A stretch of DNA of 64,000 nucleotides from Owenweeksia sp. Lineage in GTDB: Bacteria; Bacteroidota; Bacteroidia; Flavobacteriales; Schleiferiaceae. The position numbers were made by a program, and so were the translations under genes. Location: assembly GCA_002695025.1 (NCBI GenBank), contig NZNV01000017.1, positions 1-64,000 on the forward strand. The letters run 5' to 3'. Numbering within the stretch: position 1 is the first letter of the stretch; every line of letters begins with the position of its first letter. Positions 17,181-25,915 of this stretch are shown piece by piece. The notes under the pieces are model-generated. The model saw only the letters and a list, made by a program, of their open reading frames with translations. It was not told the DNA's origin and did no database searches.

Positions 17181-17336
17181 GTTCGAAGTGTTGAGTTGTT
17201 GGTATAATGAATGTGTTAATTCCAAAAATAAGGCCAAAGGAATAGAGGGTTGAGGGTGAGGATGATAAGTTTATTTTCGGTCCCTTACCGGAATCACCAG
17301 TTTAAGGCCGGGCTTTTCAACCTTCGAAGTTCACCT

Positions 17337-18554
17337 TTACAGCACAGCCTTTAAAACCAGCCCGATAGCCAGCCAGCCGTAACTGATCCAGGCCGCATAG
17401 CGCAGTATGATTTCCAGCCATCCCTTATCCGGCATTTCGTGACCTCCGTGGCCTTGCATTTTAGTAGTACGGGAGAGGTAGATGAGGTAAGCACTTAATG
17501 CCAGGAATACGATGTTGAGTACAAAGCCGTAATCTATCTTAAAGAATGTCATTTCCTGTATGCCACCTCCCGTTTGCTCCGGTAGCATATTAAGGCCCAG
17601 CAGGCCGTAATGCATTAACAAGGTAGTACCTACCAGGGCAGTAAAAAGCATGAGCAGAATGTACGTGGACATTTTCCAACCGTAATAACGGGCGTTAATG
17701 CGCAGGACCGGGAAGACCACCAGGTCGGAAAAGATAAAAGCCATCACTCCGGCAAAGCTTACACCGTTTTGAAACAGCAATGCTGCCAGTGGGATATTCC
17801 CCATGGAGCCGATGAAGGTGAAGAAGGCTGCCACCGGGCCCACCAATGTATGTTCCAGTATCTGGATAAAGGAAAGATCGGTCTGGGAGCCGTTGCCTGT
17901 ACCAATGAAGAGCGTTTCAAAAAAGGAGGAGGGAACAAAGGCAGAGATAATACCAGCCACGGTAAATCCTACTGAAACATCTTTCCATACCATATCCCAC
18001 TCCATGTGATATTGCATGCCCACTTTAGCCCAGCCTTTGCGGCTTTTGATCTGTTTTTTCCAATCCGTTTTCTGGTGGTCTTCCTCTTTCGATGAACCCA
18101 GTCTTTCCCGTGCCTTTTTAATAAGTTTTTCAGGTTTAGTGAGGCGAATAAAAATCCAGCTGATGGCAATCAGGAGGAGACCGCCTATATATTCACCCAC
18201 TACAAATTGCCAGCTTAGAAAAAGGGCAATAATGATCCCCAACTCTACCACCAGGTTTGTAGAGGCCAGGAGGAAGGCTATGGATGAGATAAAACCGGCC
18301 CCCTTTTTTAATAGTGATTTGGTAGTGGCCAGGGCTGCAAAGCTGCAACTGCTACTGATAAACCCAAAGAAGGTGCCCAGCGAAATACTTTTAAGGTTAT
18401 CCTTGCCCATAAGCTTCTGCATGCGCTGCTGGGTAACAAAAACCTGTATCATGCTACTGATCACATAGCCGAAAGCAAATGCCCAGAGGGCCATCCAGAA
18501 TAAGCCGATGGTGGTATAGGCCGCTTCACCCCACTTTTCGAGAAAAGATTGCAT
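17337..18554 (-). CDS. ArsP/DUF318-type permease
   Basis: This is a 405-residue inner-membrane protein with about nine or ten hydrophobic segments, matching the PF03773 permease family (ArsP, YraQ). Typical features are the two similar halves, each with a motif around a short hydrophobic hairpin: ISLGTFFGFISSSCSFAALATTKSLL in the first, and FIGSMGNIPLAALLFQNGVSFAGVMAFIFSD in the second. Characterised members export organoarsenicals, and others are linked to metal or sulfur compounds. The substrate here is not evident, and no ArsR-type regulator is adjacent. It is transcribed alone. Confidence 0.85.
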   Translation of the reverse strand: MQSFLEKWGEAAYTTIGLFWMALWAFAFGYVISSMIQVFVTQQRMQKLMGKDNLKSISLGTFFGFISSSCSFAALATTKSLLKKGAGFISSIAFLLASTNLVVELGIIIALFLSWQFVVGEYIGGLLLIAISWIFIRLTKPEKLIKKARERLGSSKEEDHQKTDWKKQIKSRKGWAKVGMQYHMEWDMVWKDVSVGFTVAGIISAFVPSSFFETLFIGTGNGSQTDLSFIQILEHTLVGPVAAFFTFIGSMGNIPLAALLFQNGVSFAGVMAFIFSDLVVFPVLRINARYYGWKMSTYILLMLFTALVGTTLLMHYGLLGLNMLPEQTGGGIQEMTFFKIDYGFVLNIVFLALSAYLIYLSRTTKMQGHGGHEMPDKGWLEIILRYAAWISYGWLAIGLVLKAVL

Positions 18555-18691
18555 GATTAATTAAAGGGAGAAAGCTTTAAAAGGTTTAATCAGCCATAGG
18601 TTATTCAAGTTGGAGCGAGCCGGATTATAGCAATATGTGAAGGGTGTAACTCTATAAAAGGGCGCGCTAAATACCTCTCCTTAAATATCAA

Positions 18692-18699
18692 TACTTTTG
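18692..18699 (+). promoter_or_regulatory. -7 element TACTTTTG upstream of the 18.7-kb gene
   Basis: This is an exact match to TAnnTTTG. Transcription would begin near 18704, leaving only about six bases before an ATC that opens a coding-like signal-anchor sequence and about 36 bases before the first conventional start, TTG at 18741. No good -33 element was found. Confidence 0.55.
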
Positions 18700-18740
18700 C
18701 CGGACACCAAATCTGTCGTATCAAACTGGCTGTTTCCATA

Positions 18741-19268
18741 TTGCTGAGTTCCTTGCTGCTGTTCCAGTCCGCAGGCTGGTACCTGTGCCATTATTTCCAG
18801 GTGCGGCAGGTGCGTTATGAAATGAAGCAGCGGCTCAAGCACGATGTTCCGGAAGAAGATCGTATTGTACTCAGGATACACCGGTCCATGCAAAAAGGCC
18901 ACCCAGATTTTAAACGTATGGATAAGCGTGAGATCCGTTATAAAGGCGAGATGTACGACATCCTTAAGGAAGAGGTGCGCGGTGATGAAACCTGGTACAC
19001 CTGTATCCATGACGTTAAAGAGTCCGGGCTTTTTAAGCGGCTGAATGAACTGGTGAACTTCAGGATAGAGAAGGATCCCGAAGAGCGTAAACACCGCAGC
19101 CTGATGCAGGCCCTCTTCAGCAAGCAGTTTGTGGATTTCGCCACGGATAAGATACACGGGTTTGCAGAAAATGAGGTTTTGCGTATTTGTTACATCCCGC
19201 AATGGTGGGATGATATTGCCCAAAAACCCTGGAAGCCGCCCCGTATCCTGTCTTACATTTTTAACTGA
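18741..19268 (+). CDS. membrane-anchored protein upstream of a TonB receptor, function unknown
   Basis: This is a 175-residue protein if it starts at TTG 18741. A hydrophobic N-terminus (LSSLLLFQSAGWYLCHYF) suggests a signal anchor. The rest is soluble with alternating charged helices and strands (RYEMKQRL, EIRYKGEMYDI, FKRLNELVNF) and ends in an aromatic tail (ILSYIFN). No motif is recognised. The frame stays open upstream and encodes ICRIKLAVSIL before the TTG, which would give a normal basic n-region, so the true start may be an ATC at 18711. It lies 56 bases upstream of a TonB receptor gene and is probably its partner. Confidence 0.7.
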   Translation: MLSSLLLFQSAGWYLCHYFQVRQVRYEMKQRLKHDVPEEDRIVLRIHRSMQKGHPDFKRMDKREIRYKGEMYDILKEEVRGDETWYTCIHDVKESGLFKRLNELVNFRIEKDPEERKHRSLMQALFSKQFVDFATDKIHGFAENEVLRICYIPQWWDDIAQKPWKPPRILSYIFN

Positions 19269-19324
19269 ATCTTCAGATCCTGTCTACCGGCAGGACTTAT
19301 GTAAAACAAACTTAAATCGTATTC

Positions 19325-21733
19325 ATGAAAAATCTTATGATAGGTTTTTTCATGGTGATATGTGGTGTGCTAAATGCGCAAACCATCACCGTGAAAGACC
19401 AGGTAACGCTGCAGCCCATAGAGGGGGTAAGGCTTGCCGATGAAAAAAATGGTATTATCCGTTACACCAATGCCCTGGGCGAAACCAACGTGAAGGGCTT
19501 TGCCAGTAGCTCCTCCGTGGAGGTGCGGTATTACGGCTATGTAAGCCGTAATCTCACTTTTGAGGAGCTTAAGGCCAATGAAGGCCAGGTGTTTTTAGAA
19601 CCTGATCAACTGGATCTGGACGAGATTGTGGTTTCCGCTAACCGCTGGGAACAAAGCAAGAGCAAGGTGCCCAACAAGATCAGCACCATTAAAGCGCGGG
19701 AAATAGCTTTCCAGAACCCGCAAACCGCTGCCGATATGCTGGGGGTGAGTGGAGAGGTATATATCCAGAAAAGCCAACTGGGCGGAGGTAGCCCCATGAT
19801 CCGGGGATTTTCCACTAACCGCGTGCTGCTGGTGGTAGATGGTGTGCGTATGAACAACGCCATCTTCCGTAGTGGTAACCTCCAGAATGTGATCTCACTG
19901 GATCCGAATGCCATGAATAATGCCGAGATTGTTTTTGGTCCCGGTTCGCTTATTTACGGTAGTGATGCCATTGGCGGGGTTATGGATTTCCACACCCTGC
20001 AACCCTCACTTTCTCCCAATGACAGCCTGTTGTTTAAAGGTAATGCCCTGTTGCGTTATAGTACAGCCAACATGGAGAAGACCGGGCACGTGGACTTTAA
20101 CTTCGGGACTAAGAAGTGGGCTTTTCTTACTAGCGCCACCTTTACAGACTTTGACGATCAGAGGATGGGATCCAACAACGGGCCGGATGAATACCAGCGC
20201 CCGGTGTATGTGGAGCGCCAGAATGGCGTGGATGTAGAAGTGCCCAATCCTGATCCGTTGGTACAGGTGTCCAGTGGGTACAACCAGCTGAACCTGATGC
20301 AAAAAGTCACCTACCAACCCAATGAATTCTGGAATTTCCATGTAGATGTGCACTATTCTGCTACTTCAGATGTGCCGCGTTATGACCGGCTGATCCGGTA
20401 TCGTGGGGGTAATCTGCGGTCTGCCGAATGGTATTATGGTCCGCAGGTATGGTGGATGAACCGCGTGGCGGTGGAACACCATGCTTCCAATCCGATGTAT
20501 GACAATGCACGCCTCATCGTGGCTTACCAGTTCTTTGAGGAGAGTCGTCACGACCGCAATTTCCAGGACCCCGTGCGCAGTAATTCCACGGAAAAGGTAA
20601 ATGCCTATACCCTAAACCTGGATTTTGACAAGAGTTTTGCAGATAACCTGGGCGTATACTACGGTTTTGAAGCGGTGCTGAATCAGGTAAACTCAACCGC
20701 CTTTGAAGAGGATATCGAGACCGGGGCTACAGCTCCCATCGGTACCCGTTACCCGGACGGTTCTACCTGGAATTCGTATGCAGCCTATATGAATCTCAGG
20801 GCCGATCTTACGGAAAAAATGACCTGGAATACCGGCTTGCGACTGAACCTGGTAAGTCTGGCTTCACAATTTGATACCAGCTTTTACCCGTTTCCTTTTA
20901 CCGAGGCTAATCTGACTACAGGGGCGGTTACCGCTGCCACTGGTTTCAGCTATCGGCCTACGGAGAGCTGGATGATCAAGTTCAACGTGTCCACTGGGTT
21001 CCGGGCCCCCAATATCGATGATATCGGTAAGGTGTTCGATTCCGGTGATAAACAGGTGGTGGTACCGAACCCGGATTTGAAACCCGAACAGGCCTATAAC
21101 TTTGAATTGGGTGTAGCCAAGGTGATCAGCAAAACGGTAAAGCTGGATGCTTCGGCTTATTATACCTTCCTGGATGATGCCATGGTACGTAGGGATTTTA
21201 CACTAAACGGAATGGATAGTATTGATTACCGTGGAGAGACCAGCCGTATACAGGCTATACAAAATGCCGCCAGTGCCTACGTGTATGGGGTGCAGGCCGG
21301 GGTGGATGTAAAACTTCCTTATAACCTGGGTTTGAGTGCGCGTTACAACTACCAGTTTGGTGAAGAGGAACTGGACAATGGCAACACCGCGCCCTTACGT
21401 CATGCTGCGCCCTGGTTTGGGATAGCACATCTTACCTATACGGTTAAGAAGTTCAAGGCTGATCTTTATGCCGTATACAACGGTGAGATCAGTCATGCCC
21501 GCCTGTCTCCTTCTGAACAGGATAAAGACTGGATGTACGCTATGGATGAGAATGGTGACACCTACTCTCCGGCCTGGTATACCCTCAATTTCAAGGCCAG
21601 CTACCAGTTTACGGAATACCTGCAGGCCAGCCTGGGAGTGGAGAACATAACGGACCAGCGTTACCGCCCTTATTCTTCGGGGATCGTAGCGCCCGGGATC
21701 AATTTTATAGGAGCTGTACGAGCTTCTTTCTAA
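19325..21733 (+). CDS. TonB-dependent receptor, heme/hemoglobin-receptor-like
   Basis: This is an 802-residue outer-membrane transporter. A signal peptide (MKNLMIGFFMVICGVLNAQ) is followed by a short carboxypeptidase-like domain (about 20-95), then a plug (about 110-220: EIVVSANRWEQSKSKVP, PMIRGFSTNRVLLVVDGVRM, GPGSLIYGSDAIGGVMDF), then a barrel ending in ...GAVRASF. The plug wording resembles the hemoglobin/heme receptor subgroup, so heme or another iron source is the best guess; it is not proven. It is preceded by the membrane-anchored gene at 18741 and followed by a terminator. Confidence 0.93.
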   Translation: MKNLMIGFFMVICGVLNAQTITVKDQVTLQPIEGVRLADEKNGIIRYTNALGETNVKGFASSSSVEVRYYGYVSRNLTFEELKANEGQVFLEPDQLDLDEIVVSANRWEQSKSKVPNKISTIKAREIAFQNPQTAADMLGVSGEVYIQKSQLGGGSPMIRGFSTNRVLLVVDGVRMNNAIFRSGNLQNVISLDPNAMNNAEIVFGPGSLIYGSDAIGGVMDFHTLQPSLSPNDSLLFKGNALLRYSTANMEKTGHVDFNFGTKKWAFLTSATFTDFDDQRMGSNNGPDEYQRPVYVERQNGVDVEVPNPDPLVQVSSGYNQLNLMQKVTYQPNEFWNFHVDVHYSATSDVPRYDRLIRYRGGNLRSAEWYYGPQVWWMNRVAVEHHASNPMYDNARLIVAYQFFEESRHDRNFQDPVRSNSTEKVNAYTLNLDFDKSFADNLGVYYGFEAVLNQVNSTAFEEDIETGATAPIGTRYPDGSTWNSYAAYMNLRADLTEKMTWNTGLRLNLVSLASQFDTSFYPFPFTEANLTTGAVTAATGFSYRPTESWMIKFNVSTGFRAPNIDDIGKVFDSGDKQVVVPNPDLKPEQAYNFELGVAKVISKTVKLDASAYYTFLDDAMVRRDFTLNGMDSIDYRGETSRIQAIQNAASAYVYGVQAGVDVKLPYNLGLSARYNYQFGEEELDNGNTAPLRHAAPWFGIAHLTYTVKKFKADLYAVYNGEISHARLSPSEQDKDWMYAMDENGDTYSPAWYTLNFKASYQFTEYLQASLGVENITDQRYRPYSSGIVAPGINFIGAVRASF

Positions 21734-21752
21734 AGGGCTTCGGTAAAGCTTA

Positions 21753-21784
21753 CATAACCCCGGCCATGGGCGGGGTTATGTTTT
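21753..21784 (+). terminator. terminator after the TonB receptor
   Basis: CATAACCCCG (21753-21762) pairs perfectly with CGGGGTTATG (21771-21780) around an 8-base loop, followed by TTTT. It lies 20 bases after the receptor stop codon. Confidence 0.88.
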
Positions 21785-21947
21785 ATTAATGTGCCAGAAT
21801 GATTATCTTATTTCAGGTCAGCAATTATCTGAGCGAGCACCGAAGTAAAATTGCCGCTGGCCCAAAAGTCGTAACTTAGCCATTTCCCGGATTCCCACGC
21901 TTGCCTTGACCTGCCCCTTTGGTCTTAACTATAATTAAAGCAAATAA

Positions 21948-22706
21948 ATGAGCCAACACTCAAACATGGCCGTTCTGATAGATGGTGATAACATACCATC
22001 TGCTAATGTGAAAGAGATGATGGCTGAAATAGCCAAATATGGTAACCCCACCATAAAGAGAATTTACGGTGACTGGACAAGACCAGGTTTGCAGAAGTGG
22101 AAAAACCTGCTTTTGGAGAATGCCATCACACCAATTCAACAATACGGTTACACCACAGGCAAAAATGCTACCGATTCCGCAATGATCATTGACGCTATGG
22201 ATATTCTTTATAACAGTAAAGTGAGCGGTTTTTGCCTGGTTTCCAGTGATAGTGACTTTACAAGACTGGCAACGAGACTCAGAGAGGCCGGAATGCTTGT
22301 TATAGGAATTGGGGAAAAAAAGACTCCCAACCCGTTTATAGTTGCTTGTGATAAATTCATATACATTGAAATACTCAGAGGTCAAACTGAAGATAAAATA
22401 GAAAAGAGGGAGAAGGATAAATCAAGTATTGAGAAAATTAGTAGTCGAGAGATTTCTTTAATATCATCTTCTATACGCGATTTATCTGATGAAGATGGAT
22501 GGGCATTTCTAGGAGATGTTGGTGGTCTTATCCAAAAGAAGCAGCCTAATTTTGACTCAAGAAATTATGGGTTTGAAAAATTAACCCCTTTAATTCAGTC
22601 GATCGGGAAATTTGAAGTTGAACAAAGGGAAGCTCCTAAAAGCAGACACAAATTGATTTTTGTCAAGAATAAAGACATGCCGGGCACTCTGTCTAAAAAA
22701 TCATGA
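21948..22706 (+). CDS. NYN-domain ribonuclease-like protein with LOTUS/OST-HTH domain
   Basis: This is a 252-residue protein. Residues 1-145 form a LabA/NYN PIN-like domain with the acidic cluster expected for metal-dependent nucleases: MAVLIDGDNIP, NATDSAMIIDAMD and FCLVSSDSDFTRLATRLREAG. Residues about 165-245 look like an OST-HTH/LOTUS winged helix (SLISSSIRDLSDEDGWAFLGDVGGLIQ, RNYGFEKLTPLIQSIGKFEVE), an RNA-binding module. The combination suggests an RNase that acts on structured or specific RNA; targets are unknown. It stands alone, with a candidate structured RNA immediately downstream. Confidence 0.9.
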   Translation: MSQHSNMAVLIDGDNIPSANVKEMMAEIAKYGNPTIKRIYGDWTRPGLQKWKNLLLENAITPIQQYGYTTGKNATDSAMIIDAMDILYNSKVSGFCLVSSDSDFTRLATRLREAGMLVIGIGEKKTPNPFIVACDKFIYIEILRGQTEDKIEKREKDKSSIEKISSREISLISSSIRDLSDEDGWAFLGDVGGLIQKKQPNFDSRNYGFEKLTPLIQSIGKFEVEQREAPKSRHKLIFVKNKDMPGTLSKKS

Positions 22707-22763
22707 CCCAAAGTATAATTTGAAGGTTTAGCTGGCAATGCTGGGTTTTTCAATACTTCACTC

Positions 22764-22839
22764 GGAGAGGTAGACGCTCTGAGACAGAAACAACGTCTAG
22801 AGGAAGGGTTAAAGCAACCGGCCTCTCCTTTATTTTTTC
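22764..22839 (+). ncRNA. candidate structured RNA, three-way junction with T-rich end
   Basis: An outer stem GGAGAGG (22764-22770) with CCTCTCC (22822-22828) encloses two inner stems: TAGACG (22771-22776) with CGTCTA (22794-22799), and GGTT-aaagc-AACC (22807-22819). It is followed by TTTATTTTTTC. The nesting and the T-rich tail resemble a small RNA with its own end, or an elaborate terminator of the NYN-LOTUS gene. It is too short and lacks the arms for a normal tRNA. Confidence 0.35.
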
Positions 22840-22885
22840 GGGACTCTTACCAGGTTAACTAAGCCAAATCTTATAACTGCAACCC

Positions 22886-23800
22886 ATGCTAGTATCAAAA
22901 AAAATAAGCATTAAAAGGATTCTGAGTGGTACCTGGCAGCATTTAGTATTTGACTTCTTAACCTGCCTGCTTACCTATTACTTATACGTTTATATTATAA
23001 AAAGCCAGTTTCAACTTCCAGCTCTTGTGCCTACTATCCTGGGAACTGCGTTATCATTTTTTATTGGTTTTAGTAACAACCAAGCCTATGATAGATGGTG
23101 GGAGGCTCGCAAGATATGGGGCTCATTAGTTAACGATAGTCGCAGTTGGGCCCGTCAGGTTATGTTTTATACTAAACTCCCCTCCAATCGTGATACTGGT
23201 AAATATGAAAATTTAAGACACAACCTGATCCATCGTCATATTGCTTTCATATATGCTCTTAAGCAGAAGCTTCGAAAATCAGGAGCTGATGAATATCAAA
23301 ATTATTTGGAAGCAGAAGAATTGGAAAAAATCAAGAGTAGAAAAAATAAAGCCAATGCTATCCTGGATCTCCAGGCAATGGATTTGAATAAGATGTTGGA
23401 ATACCAAATTATTGACGGATTCCGCTTTTTGGAACTCAATGGGCTTAACGTGAAATTTTGCGATGAAATGGGGCGGTCGGAACGTATTTTCAACACGGTA
23501 TTTCCTTTAACCTACGCATTTTATACACGGATTTTTATTTGGATCTTCATTATCAGCATTACTATGGTAGCTGCAGATCATGTTGACAAATGGGCTATTG
23601 TAGTTGGAACGTTAGTGGGCTATATATTTTTAACCACTCATAAAATAGGAGGTACATTATTGAACCCATTTGATGAAATTGACTCTGGAATTGCCCTTGA
23701 TCAAATAAGCAGAACTATTGAAATAGATATGCTTGAAACCTATGGGGAAGAAAACCTGCCTGAACCTATTATCAACCAGGGTAAGGAATATGTAATGTAG
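22886..23800 (+). CDS. bestrophin-family ion channel
   Basis: This is a 304-residue protein of the bestrophin/UPF0187 family (PF01062), an inner-membrane channel. The conserved N-terminal region is clear: LTYYLYVYIIKSQF, PALVPTILGTALSFFIGFSNNQAYDRWWEARKIWGSLVNDSRSWARQV. A second pair of membrane segments lies at about residues 205-250, and the end carries the usual NPFDEIDSGIALDQISRTIEID acidic stretch. Bacterial homologues conduct cations or anions depending on pore residues, so selectivity is open. It is transcribed alone. Confidence 0.93.
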   Translation: MLVSKKISIKRILSGTWQHLVFDFLTCLLTYYLYVYIIKSQFQLPALVPTILGTALSFFIGFSNNQAYDRWWEARKIWGSLVNDSRSWARQVMFYTKLPSNRDTGKYENLRHNLIHRHIAFIYALKQKLRKSGADEYQNYLEAEELEKIKSRKNKANAILDLQAMDLNKMLEYQIIDGFRFLELNGLNVKFCDEMGRSERIFNTVFPLTYAFYTRIFIWIFIISITMVAADHVDKWAIVVGTLVGYIFLTTHKIGGTLLNPFDEIDSGIALDQISRTIEIDMLETYGEENLPEPIINQGKEYVM

Positions 23801-23806
23801 TACAGC

Positions 23807-23831
23807 CAGCTAATAACTCCATTAGCTGTTT
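23807..23831 (+). terminator. weak terminator after the bestrophin gene
   Basis: CAGCTAAT-aactcc-ATTAGCTG is a perfect 8-bp hairpin six bases after the stop codon, followed by only three T. It is moderate in stability. Confidence 0.5.
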
Positions 23832-23987
23832 AGATGTGTGGCCTGCTTCGGAATTTCATCGGAGTGATGAATCATTTCAATAATCTGACGCTGAGGGAGT
23901 AATCATCCAACTTTCAGTATAGGGTCGTAAGCTCTTGCGGCTAGGTTTAGCCTGTGTGTAGCATTACGAAACAATTCCGGTCTTGAG

Positions 23988-24899
23988 ATGCGATTCAATA
24001 AAGCCCAGGCCAAACTCATAACTTGTTTTGAACAATTAAAAGGTTCCTGGCTTTATGCTCTGGAACCTTTTTCATTTATGGCCAGCATCCTTGTTTTACT
24101 CATTATCCTGGGTAGTACCGCCTGGTACCTGCGTACCCACATGTATCCACATTATCACGGGGAAAAGATCCCAATTGATGCTAAAAAGAAGGCTATCCTC
24201 GCGGATAAGGTAGACTTTTACAAACGCCTGCGTGGAAAGGACCGTAGGAATTTTGAATACCGGGTCATGCGTTTCCTTTCCGGTTGCAAGATCACCGGGG
24301 TTAGTACGGATGTTACCGAAGAAGACCGGGTGCTGGTGGCCGCCAGTGCCATTATCCCGGTGTTTGGCTTTGAGGAGTGGGACTATTCCAACCTCAACGA
24401 GGTGCTGCTCTATCCTGATACTTTTAACCCTGATTTTGAAACCAACGGCAAGGATCGTAACATTTCCGGCATGGTGGGCTGGGGTTTTATGAATGGAACC
24501 ATGACACTTTCCAAGCCTTCTTTGCACCTTGGGTTTTCCAATAAGACCAGTAAGGAGAATGTGGGCATCCACGAGTTTGTACACCTCATCGATAAAATGG
24601 ATGGCGCCACAGACGGAGTGCCGGATGTGTTGATACGCCATCCGCAGGCCATTCCGTGGCTGAAGATGATGAAGGAGGAGATCCATAAGATTGCGGAAGA
24701 TGATTCGGATATCAGGCCTTATGGTGCTACCAACCAGGCAGAATTTTATTCCGTGGCCAGTGAGTATTTCTTCAAGCGGCCCCGGCTTTTCAAAAAGAAA
24801 CACCCCCAACTGTACAAGGCCATGACCATTATTTTCAAGCAAAATCCGGCTGAGCCTCAAAAAGAAAAAGGCCCAGGGGTAAGTGAATCAGATAATTAA
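23988..24899 (+). CDS. mtfA: zinc-dependent peptidase of the MtfA (M90) family
   Basis: This is a 303-residue protein. The zinc site reads H195-E196-F-V-H199 in GIHEFVHLIDKMDG; the third ligand is an acidic residue in the EFYSVASEYFF stretch (Glu252 or Glu259). E. coli MtfA is a cytoplasmic peptidase that binds the glucose-transport repressor Mlc. This homologue differs in having a probable membrane segment at about residues 30-47 (FMASILVLLIILGSTAWYL), so it is likely membrane-anchored, as in many Bacteroidota. A shorter start at 24078 would still keep that segment. No Mlc gene is nearby. Confidence 0.9.
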   Translation: MRFNKAQAKLITCFEQLKGSWLYALEPFSFMASILVLLIILGSTAWYLRTHMYPHYHGEKIPIDAKKKAILADKVDFYKRLRGKDRRNFEYRVMRFLSGCKITGVSTDVTEEDRVLVAASAIIPVFGFEEWDYSNLNEVLLYPDTFNPDFETNGKDRNISGMVGWGFMNGTMTLSKPSLHLGFSNKTSKENVGIHEFVHLIDKMDGATDGVPDVLIRHPQAIPWLKMMKEEIHKIAEDDSDIRPYGATNQAEFYSVASEYFFKRPRLFKKKHPQLYKAMTIIFKQNPAEPQKEKGPGVSESDN

Positions 24900-24942
24900 A
24901 TGATTTTCCTGGCGTTATCTTTAGCATCTAAAACTATCTGCT

Positions 24943-25230
24943 ATGTCACGCCACCATCAAAATTACCTGCTTCTGGCTTTCAGTTCCATCCTGGTTACCA
25001 TGTTCCTCTTTTTCATTGACGAAGGCTATTATGACTTTCGCTGGATGAGGGATGGGGGAAACTGGTTGATTTTCATGATCTATGCCGGGCTTATTTATTT
25101 GGGGCAGCGGTTGGTCTATTACCTCATACAACGCTATTACCAGGGCCGTGCTAAGATGGTGCTGAGCGTGCTGGGAGGTTCAGCTTTGGGTGTGAGCCTG
25201 GTGGTAACCATCCTGGTGGGTTTGATGTAG
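24943..25230 (+). CDS. small three-helix membrane protein, function unknown
   Basis: This is a 95-residue protein with hydrophobic segments at about residues 7-24 (YLLLAFSSILVTMFLFFI), 39-57 (WLIFMIYAGLIYLGQRLVYYL) and 72-93 (MVLSVLGGSALGVSLVVTILVGL). An EGYYDFRWM loop lies between the first two. Similar short proteins occur in Flavobacteriia without a known role. It is separated by 43 bases from the upstream peptidase and 55 bases from the next gene, so it may belong to either transcript. Confidence 0.65.
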   Translation: MSRHHQNYLLLAFSSILVTMFLFFIDEGYYDFRWMRDGGNWLIFMIYAGLIYLGQRLVYYLIQRYYQGRAKMVLSVLGGSALGVSLVVTILVGLM

Positions 25231-25285
25231 GCGCAATAATAATCGACTTTCTGTATTTTAGGCGTAGGCTTATTTATTTGTTTAC

Positions 25286-25915
25286 GTGCACAATTACAAC
25301 CCCTGGACATTTGGGATTATATTCATGATCATTATAGCTTATATGGCATGGAATAATTTTGAAACACCCACCATTTTTTGGAGCGAGACCGGCTATACCC
25401 AAGCGGTGGTAACCAAACACAAACTGGTACCGGGTTTTGCGAGGGGGTATGCTGAAAAAGTAACGTATGCCTACCGGGTGGGAGATTCCCTCTACTCCTT
25501 TCGTATGCAGCTTAACCGAAGAAAAGGGTGGAGGTCTATCGGGTCAAAAATGAAAATAAAGTACCAGCTTAGTAACCCGCAAAAGCACGTTATAGACGCT
25601 TATTACGTTTCGGATTTTCACCAGCGCAAAGATCTTTACCGGTGGAGTGGTTTATATCAATACAATGAGCTCATCATAGAAAATGGTGTTGTAAAATTTG
25701 ACAGGTATGGGGAGCGTGGAAAACTATTGAGTCATTACGTAGGGCAGGCCTGGGAGCAAGACGATACTCTTTTGATTACTGATCTGCTCATGCCACTTGT
25801 AAGTCAAAATGTTAGAATGACTTTTATCAAAGAAAGACACTTGCAGAATGGGATGTTCTACGTGGATCTCCGTACCGGAAAACAGTATAAAAAGAAAAAA
25901 ACACATAGCAGGTGA
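25286..25915 (+). CDS. protein with one membrane segment and a DUF3592-like beta domain
   Basis: This is a 209-residue protein starting at GTG 25286; an ATG at 25325 would remove half of the hydrophobic N-terminus (FGIIFMIIIAYMAWNNF) and is less likely. Residues about 30-110 (VTYAYRVGDSLYSFRMQL, SKMKIKYQLSNPQKHVID) resemble the DUF3592-type extracytoplasmic beta domain. The rest (NELIIENGVVKFDRYGERGKLL, YVDLRTGKQYKKKK) is beta-rich and ends in a basic tail. The function is unknown. Its stop codon overlaps the start of the acetyltransferase gene by four bases. Confidence 0.6.
   Translation: MHNYNPWTFGIIFMIIIAYMAWNNFETPTIFWSETGYTQAVVTKHKLVPGFARGYAEKVTYAYRVGDSLYSFRMQLNRRKGWRSIGSKMKIKYQLSNPQKHVIDAYYVSDFHQRKDLYRWSGLYQYNELIIENGVVKFDRYGERGKLLSHYVGQAWEQDDTLLITDLLMPLVSQNVRMTFIKERHLQNGMFYVDLRTGKQYKKKKTHSR

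Noticed and set aside
18681-19223. 180-codon minus-strand frame opposite the gene at 18741
   Set aside because: The plus strand has a perfect -7 element, sensible amino-acid composition and a TonB receptor directly downstream; the minus frame has neither signal nor domain.
22764-22828. Possible degenerate tRNA (7-bp outer stem GGAGAGG/CCTCTCC)
   Set aside because: It is only 65 nt, lacks a D arm and a proper anticodon arm, and its T-arm-like stem does not carry a TTCRA loop.
24096-24860. 254-codon frame on the minus strand inside the MtfA-like gene
   Set aside because: It is the antisense of a gene with an intact HEFVH site; its translation has no recognisable domain.
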